Both the position numbers and the translations under genes were made by a program. A DNA stretch of 64,000 bases. Source: an uncultured Lentisphaeraceae bacterium. Its GTDB lineage: Bacteria > Verrucomicrobiota > Kiritimatiellia > RFP12 > DVOR01. This document shows positions 12,201-19,969 of the stretch, in pieces (the stretch's first letter is position 1; each line of letters opens with the position of its first letter). The stretch lies in contig CASDPK010000001.1 of the NCBI GenBank assembly GCA_949282555.1, positions 95,469 through 159,468 on the forward strand, given 5' to 3'. The notes beneath the pieces are model-generated. The model did no database searches, was not told the DNA's origin, and was given only the letters and a program-made list of their open reading frames with translations.

Positions 12201-15200
12201 GGGCCTTGATCTGAGCATCGATGGTGGTGATGTAACCCATCACGGTGGCGGAATCCGTCTCAAGCGGATCGGCACGCATCAAACGGCCGAAGGCGAAGTC
12301 CAACCGTTGCGCCGAAGTACGCAACATGTCAAGATCGGTCTGCAACGCACCGTTGACGGACGCCGCGACCACTTCACCCTGCAACGCAAGCGTTTCAATG
12401 AAGTTCCACGCATAATCGGTGCCGAAGCCCGAGATCGCAAACGCGCCCAAGCCGTGCATTTCATCCTCCGCCAGCGCACCCAAGAGGCTGGAGAACGTGC
12501 GATAGGCACTATCCAAAGGATTGCGATAGAGGGCAAAACGCGCTTTCAATGCCTGAGCATTCTTAATCGCCGCATCGTAAAGCGTTGCAATCTGCTTCAC
12601 CGCCGCAGGATCACGAGGATTCTCATAAGAATACCCTTTATCCTCATCGCCAATGACGGACTCCAGCAGAGCAACCGCACCAGCGCCGCCGGCGTTCAGG
12701 TTGGGGGTGATCGCCAACAAGTAGTTGCGATAATCGTGGATCGAATCGGAGAAGGTCTTGAGCGCGGCCTCAACACCAATCTGCTCACCTTCCTCATTCA
12801 CCGCCTGATCCACGCCATCCGTGTCGGCAATCAAGAGACTGTCGGCGTCCGGCAGCAGCAATGTGCGGTTCCACACACGGCTGAGCGCCAGCGAGACCGC
12901 ATAATTGTAAGCCGTGCTTCCCGTGCCGTACACCCAATAAGAGACGTATTCCGCCAATGCCTGCGAAAGCGGATGCACGTAATAGATCTCGGGGACCGCT
13001 TCGTTACCGAGAAGGTTGCGCATGTAGTACCGATCGGAGGGAATGAGCCCGGGGTTGCCCAAATCCATGCCGGCCGTGTACACATCCGGCAGATCCGCGA
13101 CCTTTGCCCATTCAAAGCGGCCCGTACCCAAGGAAGCGTTCCACGTACGCACGCCGGGACGATCCTTATAGAGACGCGCGGCATCGGGTCCGAGGTCATA
13201 ACGGGTCTGACGCAACATTCCCGTGAGATATTCCTGAATGTTGGGCAGGCCGTCACGATCGGGATCGCGAGAGGCATCGCCGGCCGCCATCGGATTCGGG
13301 GTTCCATCGCCCGCCGTACCCGAGAACCAACGATATTCCCAACCATCGGTCATGCCGTCGCCATCGGTGTCCATGGTCGTGGGATCGCAACCGCCACCGG
13401 CGGCCAAAAGCATCTCATTGCCTTCATCGCCATCCCACAAACCATCAAAGTCCGTGTCGGGATTGAACGGATCGGACGGCAGAACCTTGTTCGTCCACCC
13501 TTCCGGAGCGTTGCCGGCCGCCACGCAAGCGAATTCCTCCGCACCGGTCAAGCCATCGCCATCGGCGTCGCCCGTCAGGAAAAGCGCCGTGTCCAGCAAA
13601 TCCTCAGGATATGCCCCGGTGTGGTCGATGAGGTCACCGCCGACATAAGCGGACCAACCATCCGGCACGCCATCCCCATTCGTGTCCGCCTTCGTCGGGT
13701 TCGTGGACCACGCCTTCAGCTGATCCCACTTGTCTCCCTTCCAAGCGCGCGTACGCAACACTCCGGAGAAGAATTCCTCCTTGCTGGTGAAGGGACGGGT
13801 GTTGCGGGCATAGAACACACGGTTGGCGACCGTCGTGTCTCCGGTCCAAGCGGTCATCGGGTCGAAGCCGAACGCCTCATACACCTCATGGTCGCGGAGC
13901 TGGGCATAGCCCGTGGTTCCGGGCTCATACCACACCTCCGCGTCTTCCTGATCCGTATCGCGGATACGGTTGAAGTCGTAGGCCATCGTCTTGGTGACAA
14001 GATTGCCCTCCTCCAACTCCGTCCAACTCACGGAGCCAGAGCCTTCAACCCACCTCACCAAGCGATAATTGGCGGCGTCCGTCGCGTAAACATCGTTCGC
14101 GATGTTGTAATTGAAGGCATAGCCATGCTTGTAATCCGGGAGCGTGATGACGCTCACACACGCGAAGTAGTCACCGTCAGGGTTGGCATCGCCATCGGCA
14201 ACGGTGGGGTTCGTGCCCATGTAGACTTCCCAGCCATCAGGCATATAGTCATTGTCGGTGTCACAATCGATTGGGTTCGTGCCGATGGCGATTTCTTCCA
14301 TCACGCCCAAACCGTCATTGTCCGGATCCGCCAACGAAGAGGCCACCAAGGGATTGAACGCATTCAGCACGTCATCCGCCGAGATGGGATCCCAGAAGTT
14401 CCCCTTACAATGGGTGCTGTTGCCAATCTTTGTGTAGGGATTGTTGCCGGGGACATTTCCCTCGCCGGCATACTCCAAGCGCGGATCGAAGCCCATGCGA
14501 TACTTGCGGCCGAGCGCGAAAGAGGCCCCTCCTCCCCACTGCTGGGCATTCGTCCGCATGCGATCGGTCATGTCAATGGCCGGCCAAACGCTGCCATCCA
14601 CCGCCACATGGTTGTAGATGATGTTGCCGTTTTCATCGCGCTTGACGGTTTCGTTCCCTTCCCCGTCATATTCGTATTCCACGACGTACCGCACGGGGCC
14701 GTAGGCAATACGGGAAGCGTAGTACCAGAAGAAGTATTCCAGCGCGTTCGGCAGACCGTCGCCATCCTGATCGGCGGAGGTCGTCGCACGCTCCAGCCAG
14801 CAGGTCAAGCGCGGATCGATGACGCCAAAGTTGTTCTTCACCGGTTTGAAGGGCTCGTCCAGCAACTGACCCGCAGAGAGGCGGAAATCGCAGTAGTGAT
14901 AACCCGAAGTGCCATCGGCCAAGACCAAGCCCGCCTCAAGAACCAAGTGACCAAAGCCATCGGCACCGCCCACGCTGTCCACACGACGCAACACGACCTC
15001 GCCGCCGTTTGCCGTACGGAAGAGCGCGTTGTAAGTCTCCATCTGCGTTCCGTACGGGAACATCACCGGACGCGCAGGCGTCACATCCTCTCCGAGAGGG
15101 TCAATACCGGGAAGCGAGAGCTCATCCACCAACTCATCCGCCATTCGATTGCCATTGGCGTCATAGTGATCATACGCCCACGCGGCGTAGAGCGCGATGA

Positions 15201-18200
15201 CGCACTCGTAATCCGGGCTCGCGTCATTGACGTTCACGAGCACGTTGGCGGAGTGATACACCACCGAACCATCGGCACGCGTCGCCCCGCTGTGGACGGG
15301 AATGCCCGCCTCATCGACCACATAACGCCAATCGGCGAAAGCCTGATCGCCCAGCTCATTCGCGGGCAAAACGTCGGTGGCGTAGTAGATGCCGCGCGAA
15401 CCCGTCGTGATCGCGCTGCCCGCACGCTTCGAGGTGTTCGCAAGTTTGATCTGGGTATAGCCCGCATCCGACCACAACGCCCGCTCATTCTGACGCTCCC
15501 GGAGCGTGCCGGCCATTGCGTAGGCGAACTTGGTTCCATCAACATAGACCACGTCGCCATCCTTGTTCGTGAAGTCCTTGCGAACCTTCACAATCCACTG
15601 CGGCGCACTGATCCACTCGCCGGCGTTGAGCTCACCCAAGGGGCCCGTGGCGGCGTTCAAGGCTTCGTCACGGCCACGCAGGCGCGTCTTGTAATCATAA
15701 ACCGTTCCGGTCAGCGCGAAGGAACCGACCGGCGTCCCCGTGGCATTGGCCGAACGATAGACACCATCCGCGCCGGCCCAGCCCAACGCAGGGAAATTGT
15801 CGGTGATCGTCACGGTGACGGTTCCATTGGTTCCATCCTGTGTGGTCGTGGTGGAACCGGTGGCGCCCTCGCCCGCCATGGAAGCGCCTTCCACCTTGGC
15901 ACGGCCATCCGTGGCGCCAAACGTCTTCAGCACCCAGCCATCGGGAACACCATCCGTGTTGTAGTCACCGAGATCGAAGAGGTACGGTTCGTCCGTCGTC
16001 CACTCCGGCCACTGAGCCTTGGCCGCATTGGCATTGGCGTCATCGTAGTCACCGCCGAGGTATTCGCGAACGAACACGGCGGAAAGCATAATGTCCGACC
16101 ATTCGGAAGCGCCACCGTCACCGCCGCCGCCGCCCTTCACGAAGTCACGGCCAAAGGAGATCACGCGGCTGTACACATTCTGGTTCGGATCATCGCCCGT
16201 GGGGAGGAGTTCCGCATATTCGGACGTCGCCGACCACTTATAGAAGAAGGAATCATAAAGCTTGGAAACCGTGGCTTCCGTGTAGCCGGGGTTCGCCGCG
16301 CCAGCCGCGAGCGGAACCGCCTGAACGGTCACGAGCGTGTTGCCGCCGCTCTTGGCCATCGTGGTGAAGGTATAGTTGGGGCCGAAGCTCCACGCACCCA
16401 TGTGTCCGGGATCGCCGGGCGTCTGCGTGCCCCAAAGCACATAACCCAAGCCACCTGTTGTCTTGGACCAGGTGTAGAACTGGAACATCTGCTCCGTGCT
16501 GAGCGTGAGCGTGCCGGAGGAGGGAACCGAAGCGCCCGAAGAGTCAATCACCGTGAGCGTCCACGTCGGCGTGGCTCCGGAAGTGTAGGTATGCTCAAAG
16601 GCGATGTTGCTCTGCGTGGCCTTTCCGTTACGGTCCCGACGATACCTTCCGTTTTCCTTGATATCGTCCACATTGAGACCATAGGTATTGGCGATGTTGG
16701 CCAGCTCGGCTTCCCAACCCGCGACACCGAGGAGACCTTCCATCACGTCGTCATTGGCATAGAGCAAGGTCTGCGTCTCGCCATCGCCGAAGTTCATCTG
16801 AGCGATGAGATAATCGCTCGCCACATCGTTCGCCGTGAAGTTGAAGCGGACGGGGCTGTTGAGTGCGCCGTTGGCGGGCGGGTTGGAGGAGATGATGGCC
16901 GGGGCACGGTTCTGAACGTAGGGCGTCACCTTGATGTCGCACTCATCGTTCTTGCCCGTGATCACACCCAGCGCATTGCAGGAGGCGGCGGAGAAGACGA
17001 TGTCGCCGAGCGTGCCCGTCTTGCCGGAACCCAAGATGCTGTCATTCATCGTGACCTGCGCTCCCGTGAGCACGCGCTCCCGGGTGTAATCGTTGACGGC
17101 CGCGACATAGAAGGTGGCGGAGGTCTGCCCCTTCTCAACGGAGACCTTGAGCGTGGGCGTGGAGGAAAGGCTCAGATTGACGCCCTGATTCTGGAGCACC
17201 ACATACTTGCCGATGGCCTCCAGCGCATTCATCTCCTCCCCATTGACATTGATGGTGGAGGTCTTGTCGATGTCATAGCCCTCATCGGTGATGGGGAAGA
17301 TGAGGAAGGTGCGCTTCTTGGTGTTATCGACGGGCACCGTGAGCGTGTACTGGAGGAAGGAGGTCTCGCCTTCCTGAGTGGTGCCGGTCTGGAGGAATTC
17401 CGTGGCAATGCCGGTGTTGCCTTCGGCAGGCGTCAGGTTGATGGTCTCACGCTTGGGCGTGCTCTCAATCTGGAGGTAGAAGGACTGATCCTTATCCGTG
17501 TTCTTGAGACCGGGCACATGGATGCGATATTCGGTGACGCCGCCGGAAGCGTTCGCCGCGATGGTGAACTCAATCGCATAATCCGTCTGCGCATCGGGGT
17601 CCATCTCCACATCGTGATGCGCCCACGTCACACGTCCGGCGTTCGTGGAGGAAATCTGCTGGACGGCCGCATAGAGCTTGCCGGCCGTGCGGATGGTGTC
17701 AAGGGCCGTCTTGCGGATGAAGACCGTCACCGTTTCACCGGCGGCGGCGACAATCGTTCCGCCCTTCACGGTCGCACCCGTGGCAAGGGGGGCATTCGCA
17801 TCATCCGTCAAACCTGCGGTGATCTCCGTCGCGAGCTCAAAGTCGCCATCCACCATGTCGGTGCTCAACACTTCATAAGAAGCCTGGTTGGCGGTGAGGG
17901 GAGATTCCTCAATCTTGCCTTCCACATAAGCGAAGACGTTCGTGGGAAGCCCCGCGACCGTGCCATCGTCACGCACACCATAGCACACACGCACCGTTTC
18001 GCCGGCCGGGATGCCCTGAGGGATGTTGAGGTAGAAACGCTGCGCCGCGAACGTGCCCTCTCCGCCGGCAGCCGCGCTGGGCCCCGTGAAGAAGCCGGAT
18101 TCATCGAACGCCGCGACGGTCACCGCTTCGGGGTCCGCCACTTCCACGATGGTTTCCGTTCCCTTCGTCATGGGGGTGACGGAAACGTTCATGTATTCCT

Positions 18201-19038
18201 TCCGACCGTCTTCCTTGATGCGCTCAACCCAAACGTAGCACTGATTCACCAGCGCGCTGTTGGTGAAGCCCACCGGCAGAGCGTCGGCAGGCGTGGTGAC
18301 GGTGAAGGGCACGAGGCCATGATAGAGCTTGCCATAGTTGCGGTTGCCCTGTTCGCCGATGGTGAGGGTGTAGCCCGACACCGGCCAGTCGCGGCCGGCG
18401 CCCGTATCCAAAGCAGGCGTGCCGCTCTGGCCAATCATGCAGGCCTGGCTCATGCCCACGCCATTGTCGATCGGCGTGCCGGCAACGGTCTGCGCCGTGA
18501 GGGTGATTTCCGAGATCTCACCCCCCACGCTCACGTGCCCATCGGCCGTGGTCGCCCACGAAATGGCTTCGACGATATCACCCGGGCGGACGTTGTACAC
18601 GAAGCGCAAGGTGTCCTTGTTCCGGCCCTGCCCCATGTAGTACGCCACGGCGGTGGTCGTCTCCTCGGTGTTCGACTCATTGGAGTTCAACGGGGAGATG
18701 CCATCCTTGGAGCTGGTTCCCTTGAGGGGAATGTTCAGCACCAAGTAAGGACGCTTCGTGCCGTTCGAGCTGTAACTGTTGCCGGTGATCATCCAGCGCG
18801 TGGGGCTCGACGCATTGACGTCCGCGAGTTTCACATCGAAGTAGATCTGCGGTGTGGTCCCCTGTGAGAGCGGCAGGTTGGGATTCCCATCACCGGGAAC
18901 AACCTTCTTGATGGACTCGATGCGGATATTGCCTTCCAAATAGGTCTTGTCCGCGGCGGATTGGGCCCGGCCCATTCCCACGCCAAACAGGGCCCATGCG
19001 GCCGCCATCGCGATCATGAACGTTTGTTTCGTTTTCAT
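3205..19038 (-). CDS. Giant secreted multidomain surface protein (5,277 aa) with LamG, PKD-like and thrombospondin-type-3 repeats
   Basis: Starts at the ATG at 19038 (GAGG 9 nt upstream), giving a signal peptide ending near GRAQS/A. Visible parts: a PKD-like segment around residues 720-833 (MNFGDGETQTLLY, then EHTY); calcium-type TSP3 repeats around 1570-1630 and 1823-1937 and again later (DTDGDGMTDGWE, DPDNDGLGVMEE); a more helical segment near 2045-2280; a concanavalin/LamG domain near 2827-3047 (VECWIKPDAG, WSHIAATYDGSTLRIYVNG, YIDEVRIWDGARTDDQI). Two homologous C-terminal modules follow at roughly 3323-4255 and 4310-5083. No transmembrane anchor, sortase signal or PEP-CTERM is seen; the end is KVDYQPSAKAAEAAQ. 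It is probably cotranscribed with the upstream lipoprotein. Likely role: adhesion, matrix or prey/host contact, but this is inference. How it crosses or stays on the outer membrane is not evident. Confidence 0.85.
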   Translation of the reverse strand: MKTKQTFMIAMAAAWALFGVGMGRAQSAADKTYLEGNIRIESIKKVVPGDGNPNLPLSQGTTPQIYFDVKLADVNASSPTRWMITGNSYSSNGTKRPYLVLNIPLKGTSSKDGISPLNSNESNTEETTTAVAYYMGQGRNKDTLRFVYNVRPGDIVEAISWATTADGHVSVGGEISEITLTAQTVAGTPIDNGVGMSQACMIGQSGTPALDTGAGRDWPVSGYTLTIGEQGNRNYGKLYHGLVPFTVTTPADALPVGFTNSALVNQCYVWVERIKEDGRKEYMNVSVTPMTKGTETIVEVADPEAVTVAAFDESGFFTGPSAAAGGEGTFAAQRFYLNIPQGIPAGETVRVCYGVRDDGTVAGLPTNVFAYVEGKIEESPLTANQASYEVLSTDMVDGDFELATEITAGLTDDANAPLATGATVKGGTIVAAAGETVTVFIRKTALDTIRTAGKLYAAVQQISSTNAGRVTWAHHDVEMDPDAQTDYAIEFTIAANASGGVTEYRIHVPGLKNTDKDQSFYLQIESTPKRETINLTPAEGNTGIATEFLQTGTTQEGETSFLQYTLTVPVDNTKKRTFLIFPITDEGYDIDKTSTINVNGEEMNALEAIGKYVVLQNQGVNLSLSSTPTLKVSVEKGQTSATFYVAAVNDYTRERVLTGAQVTMNDSILGSGKTGTLGDIVFSAASCNALGVITGKNDECDIKVTPYVQNRAPAIISSNPPANGALNSPVRFNFTANDVASDYLIAQMNFGDGETQTLLYANDDVMEGLLGVAGWEAELANIANTYGLNVDDIKENGRYRRDRNGKATQSNIAFEHTYTSGATPTWTLTVIDSSGASVPSSGTLTLSTEQMFQFYTWSKTTGGLGYVLWGTQTPGDPGHMGAWSFGPNYTFTTMAKSGGNTLVTVQAVPLAAGAANPGYTEATVSKLYDSFFYKWSATSEYAELLPTGDDPNQNVYSRVISFGRDFVKGGGGGDGGASEWSDIMLSAVFVREYLGGDYDDANANAAKAQWPEWTTDEPYLFDLGDYNTDGVPDGWVLKTFGATDGRAKVEGASMAGEGATGSTTTTQDGTNGTVTVTITDNFPALGWAGADGVYRSANATGTPVGSFALTGTVYDYKTRLRGRDEALNAATGPLGELNAGEWISAPQWIVKVRKDFTNKDGDVVYVDGTKFAYAMAGTLRERQNERALWSDAGYTQIKLANTSKRAGSAITTGSRGIYYATDVLPANELGDQAFADWRYVVDEAGIPVHSGATRADGSVVYHSANVLVNVNDASPDYECVIALYAAWAYDHYDANGNRMADELVDELSLPGIDPLGEDVTPARPVMFPYGTQMETYNALFRTANGGEVVLRRVDSVGGADGFGHLVLEAGLVLADGTSGYHYCDFRLSAGQLLDEPFKPVKNNFGVIDPRLTCWLERATTSADQDGDGLPNALEYFFWYYASRIAYGPVRYVVEYEYDGEGNETVKRDENGNIIYNHVAVDGSVWPAIDMTDRMRTNAQQWGGGASFALGRKYRMGFDPRLEYAGEGNVPGNNPYTKIGNSTHCKGNFWDPISADDVLNAFNPLVASSLADPDNDGLGVMEEIAIGTNPIDCDTDNDYMPDGWEVYMGTNPTVADGDANPDGDYFACVSVITLPDYKHGYAFNYNIANDVYATDAANYRLVRWVEGSGSVSWTELEEGNLVTKTMAYDFNRIRDTDQEDAEVWYEPGTTGYAQLRDHEVYEAFGFDPMTAWTGDTTVANRVFYARNTRPFTSKEEFFSGVLRTRAWKGDKWDQLKAWSTNPTKADTNGDGVPDGWSAYVGGDLIDHTGAYPEDLLDTALFLTGDADGDGLTGAEEFACVAAGNAPEGWTNKVLPSDPFNPDTDFDGLWDGDEGNEMLLAAGGGCDPTTMDTDGDGMTDGWEYRWFSGTAGDGTPNPMAAGDASRDPDRDGLPNIQEYLTGMLRQTRYDLGPDAARLYKDRPGVRTWNASLGTGRFEWAKVADLPDVYTAGMDLGNPGLIPSDRYYMRNLLGNEAVPEIYYVHPLSQALAEYVSYWVYGTGSTAYNYAVSLALSRVWNRTLLLPDADSLLIADTDGVDQAVNEEGEQIGVEAALKTFSDSIHDYRNYLLAITPNLNAGGAGAVALLESVIGDEDKGYSYENPRDPAAVKQIATLYDAAIKNAQALKARFALYRNPLDSAYRTFSSLLGALAEDEMHGLGAFAISGFGTDYAWNFIETLALQGEVVAASVNGALQTDLDMLRTSAQRLDFAFGRLMRADPLETDSATVMGYITTIDAQIKALQDGLAMGQGYYPARQGWIDEWCRAGGGMEALWKARREQILHMLSKKGVLDSGHMTFRTSLVGRMHGKVPFPANLNYGLEAPYPEGFAEAVAKTDAPDAYEAAIRKSEAPFILEQYRQAIRGFNGGLWSQPTRGDYHTFEEDSNLTGYAESLYWPLNPGANGDTVYPIYRKYLAPIGYHHVILPFDAYKGNTEGRDPYSVRGRQAMSRNLTDYGESVVLFGLPLVSREPMGADEVALRMTISVGGNCPMVRNGKTEANAASDLVYEDPFVTTSPRVPDTDLDGMDDYWEIFHGLNPLLGPISEDSAETNYPFVDAVNYSTDKIAESYHCGGLGWLYNIRSCFPHGHEESIELSPAQVNPFLNDSLRSGSVTGYDYYSYPWMAGVPEADPDGDGLTNYQETVNGFYPESRSGTDPSPLWMTDPSNANSFVRRFYSLLNANVLDETTVGGEGQVDDHGVSGSERTDYWTLNWRTMAFPYVVNRTNGLLENYPIPTDSVLPYEINEGYDTDGDGTPDLVEQTNDNILSGDAQALRSPDRQQSAYFAGKGVMQSRDNTRFGPMALLKFSVECWIKPDAGQTGEQILIDRPWRFDESTETTASQIRHNFQVGLSFDATSQVYLPFVRYTGTATALQNGTVVSTGEPQLSPTAKAASGMGVKAGEWSHIAATYDGSTLRIYVNGVKADEAPSRLEPANGTISLHAFPNDDVTLYTYRKAPLVIGATPADGWFASSAKLPDDAAFEDLYASAYHGYIDEVRIWDGARTDDQIRSNYRLELTQAELEANRLTAFTTRYNGNGFYQALTEPELLALFTFDDIPAGTRQAGTVEPEGTPWEIYPGQKTVGGETVPGSFLYRRKGLKASAEAQADRPSVFGALPTAEEVHTSYYATLPAVLRGTMYTETEFVPMAHNTVAHLPLMDVERDYPWLLAGITYVQGSPKLVAPSGSVADLKPADSVYWTPHAAGTNVTATVSYPGVRTTGNPYGYRYVSTITFDPVNYLEFDAYSTMPSADLLLLGDVFAKYDRMSWTGSPSTDPASALAENNPEKPGEDGFSTWFDRDGESNMTVGGKWLYDNFGAGSTYDADGDGMPNWWESYYGLDPRDATGSNGPHGDDDGDYLTNYAEYMARSNPNKESTLGNGVPDFHVPQWSTRGERIFGLLYTDNDFMEDHWEAAYANVLSVDRNDAWNDPDNDGWSNWSEARYIGYGRRSTNPGAIHTSDNAGNRIAEFPQPALSFKIDYEGAVSDLETAESVNIVLHAYSESSTSETPDATFVIPFRSASGSTTGSITMGFMQIGTVSGYMTPGTICRGSIKVRDARTALVSGGTIGQGWLRYYEWSNGAVNHNPNYGTSGSTESTGGGITLVDTYLFYDNGSGALVGATGAARSEESKVTHVTVGTVDYESGAVTLTLDNTMPSVFAEGGAVGDSTLTISYDYLPTDGFPCNYTVRDAAEGHLREGINRFFLFLDKNGNGVFDPGEPAGTPDVLTTDVGWDKNNRTLHVTLTDAAAPGFVRVPTASLLASAQTAKEGQDGEEAKEPFVYDPNAKYILSVTQVADSEGALPAVEVYTEPYDGKKPYVYEAQIAETYPNGLPARTKGAFGATTYKVFLYPEEMEDSEDIAALEPYCIGMVTNVYSSFERKLASLEHPAAGEYLHNTSAMKVRWTADVRVPSFDLTLWKTKALKPAAKGDETQGENAFETLAEPAVVFQGTDLPCGTPVESTAGRPIYEYDLSHLLGTLAADGKTYIGDGEYAVSIRLKPYNADPIELGGSVDSTDVSGKRIFRVVMREAGVERTDAWYPRQESNFLPVKVYYTGTLLSGDAEKDTLLKKNGSRLRIEAHYSASFNGVAAASVDDLLDYDEALGEAAGYNPCVSVAKDKVRPAGNANGAFWRTAISAQLRGLCSSEAVYLIAYFDVNGNGKRDRWEPWGYYTAGKSAPTGNYFDPQTVAPILSGTEAVASFYIQDVDIDNNKVVDVLEHTSMGGNKTFEPGETVDPNDPTDPEGPKHPGGDEPDPESPETPDPDDPNGPKDEDGNAVSTWFDYDPDSPVTDTPQTSVGASWLKTVVYAQSNALRDTDFDNDGLPTWWENYYGLDPQSDKGENGPYVDADVDGLPNFAEFRARANPLRASTLGTGTPDAQVPQWNTRGAPTLGLLYTDGDFMEEKWEAKNGVSVDQHDAALDPDADGWSNWAEVRAALSPDGKRTAPTYTASATAGDDYPRPSLTLKADYFEALTVTNATLVIQGFADSTGGGAPDVVFSTPYLGNGALHTVQVPIAGHLREGKNNFFIFLDLDGNGAWDEDEPAGVPDQHDVDIGFDTTGTTLHTALTRLAPPGSVRVNVKPILDQLVNEAETGTVESVDGSSLMNPSTGKPLDPTKFPVGVGMNYYLLLTPFENIAGSEPSQNSEVVVYKELYNSQKPYLTENDIFAASASGLPGTEAKNQLATSYKVWLVPENVYNAGGSVPTWTDYNIAVVTNYFGRLDEDNAAMVSPKGGAVQNNPELTFEWKSNVQVPTFTLKIQKIRDASGASITSTEVYNATVRGVSPAAMEGSVSSGQQQYRYRYTLPRGVGELSPNGATLFGNGSYTYTLSLNPYNGTSKVLEGAFNIGLNDSATPGMSEGGANYKVADSYYVRTKIRYNGVLTTDEDFDGARIIVEAYRTPAFVGNPTAAVSDLLVHDADNAEVAKLNPYVVMSKDRKILKGGKEQFWSTAFDVEIRGLPSADPIYLMAYFDLNGNGQRDVWEPWGYAYTGAASLDGYYYDPVGVQPRLQGSDIAVEFYVQDVDTDSDKLADSWEWLQGRQSGQDVTGDFSKWCDNYIGGSYAGGSGVALWTTDANGNRALTAYGAQLFGLRTYGVDATSGAVSLSEDASENALLNTLDPAAIGQLQGADFNIAVSGISVADERLNLSWKLMATSAPASTGRSRARAAASSAPADVTETVANAANDKAVYAVRGKVNLSDEKWDLLKTIPVGGESTPSITCEGKEYRFFKVDYQPSAKAAEAAQ

Positions 19039-19090
19039 ACCGTCTTGCCTCACTCGAGGGTTCTGTCAAAGGGGTTGATCCGTCGGGGGC

Positions 19091-19708
19091 TTATGCCTGC
19101 CCCGCGGGGGTGGATGGTTTGGGAAGGGGTTGCTTCTTGGCCTCGCTCTTGGCCTTTTCGGCCTCACGCTCGGCACGGGTGGGCAGACCTGCGGCCTTGG
19201 CCTCGGCATCCGCCTTCGCGCGCAAAGCGTCGTAGGCTTTCTGCTCAGCCGTCATCCGAGCGCGGATGGCTGCCACATTTTCAAGCCGCTTGGCCTCCAC
19301 GGCCGCCTCCGCCTCCCGCTGAGCCTTGAGCAACACGTTATAGTGGTCGTTCTTCGCCAGCTCAGCCTCAATCAGGGCGGCGGGGAGTTCACGGTTGCCC
19401 ATGCGTTTCTTCAACGCGGTCACCAATTGCCCGCGGAAATGATCGGCGGCGGATTTGGCCTTCGCGGCCGCCTGAGAAAGTCGCACAAAATCATTCGCCG
19501 CCGCCTGGAGCTGCGTCATGTACTGCTTGTCCTGCGTACGCGTTTCCACATCCGCAAGACCGGGACGCCCCTCAGGGAACTGACGGTCCAACGCTTCGTA
19601 AGGTTTCGATTCGTCCTCCCCGCAACCTTGAAAAATCAAGGCTCCGAAGAGAAAAGCCATGCACGCGGCGAACCTTCGCGCCGTGTGCGGAGAACATCCA
19701 TCCCGCAT
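19091..19708 (-). CDS. Lipoprotein with a long coiled coil, upstream of the giant protein
   Basis: 205 aa from the ATG at 19708 (AGAGGAT 5 nt upstream). The N-terminus has a signal peptide with a lipobox, GALIFQGC, so Cys would be lipidated. The rest is charged and Ala/Lys/Glu rich with heptad-like spacing (QREAEAAVEAKRLENVAAIRARM, AKADAEAKAAG), indicating a periplasmic coiled coil, and ends in a Lys/Pro-rich tail. No family is recognised. It lies 52 nt upstream of the giant surface-protein gene in the same direction, downstream of the kinase-operon terminator, so the two probably form one transcript. A role in export, assembly or anchoring of the giant protein is a guess from context. Confidence 0.7.
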   Translation of the reverse strand: MRDGCSPHTARRFAACMAFLFGALIFQGCGEDESKPYEALDRQFPEGRPGLADVETRTQDKQYMTQLQAAANDFVRLSQAAAKAKSAADHFRGQLVTALKKRMGNRELPAALIEAELAKNDHYNVLLKAQREAEAAVEAKRLENVAAIRARMTAEQKAYDALRAKADAEAKAAGLPTRAEREAEKAKSEAKKQPLPKPSTPAGQA

Positions 19709-19803
19709 ACAAATCCTCTGTGCTGATTCAAGCATATGTCAGTAAAGTACCACATCGCACACCACCACGCAACCGCAAAGCACGGCAAGGAAGCCGAAAT
19801 CGA

Positions 19804-19817
19804 AGGCTCCGTATCCC
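19804..19817 (-). repeat. Dispersed intergenic motif GGGATACGGAGCCT, copy 2
   Basis: Exact match on the minus strand to copy 1 at 3051, including the following bases (TCGA context). A related ACGGAGTCTTCCG element is 10 nt away at about 19820-19832. Lies between the kinase-gene terminator and the lipoprotein gene. Confidence 0.5.
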
Positions 19818-19900
19818 ACAACGGAAGACTCCGTGGCACGACCTCGGACACTCCGTCTTCCAAAAGCCGAAAGGGAACGTGAGGGCAAAAGCCACCCCAC

Positions 19901-19935
19901 AAAAAAAAATGGCAGGGAACCAACGTTCCCTGCCA
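19901..19935 (-). terminator. Rho-independent terminator of the polysaccharide export operon
   Basis: An 11-bp stem (TGGCAGGGAAC with GTTCCCTGCCA, CAAC-type loop) is followed on the minus strand by a run of nine T. It lies 35 nt after the kinase-gene stop and separates the exopolysaccharide operon from the lipoprotein/giant-protein unit. Confidence 0.9.
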
Positions 19936-19969
19936 CGTTCCGCCGTTTTGGCGATGTGATGTCGAACGC

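Noticed and set aside
9961..18867. 2,968-codon open frame on the plus strand
   Set aside because: Also antisense to the giant gene, with Arg/His/Ile-rich sequence lacking any motif. The minus strand has signal peptide, LamG and TSP3 domains and a terminator, so that strand is the real one.
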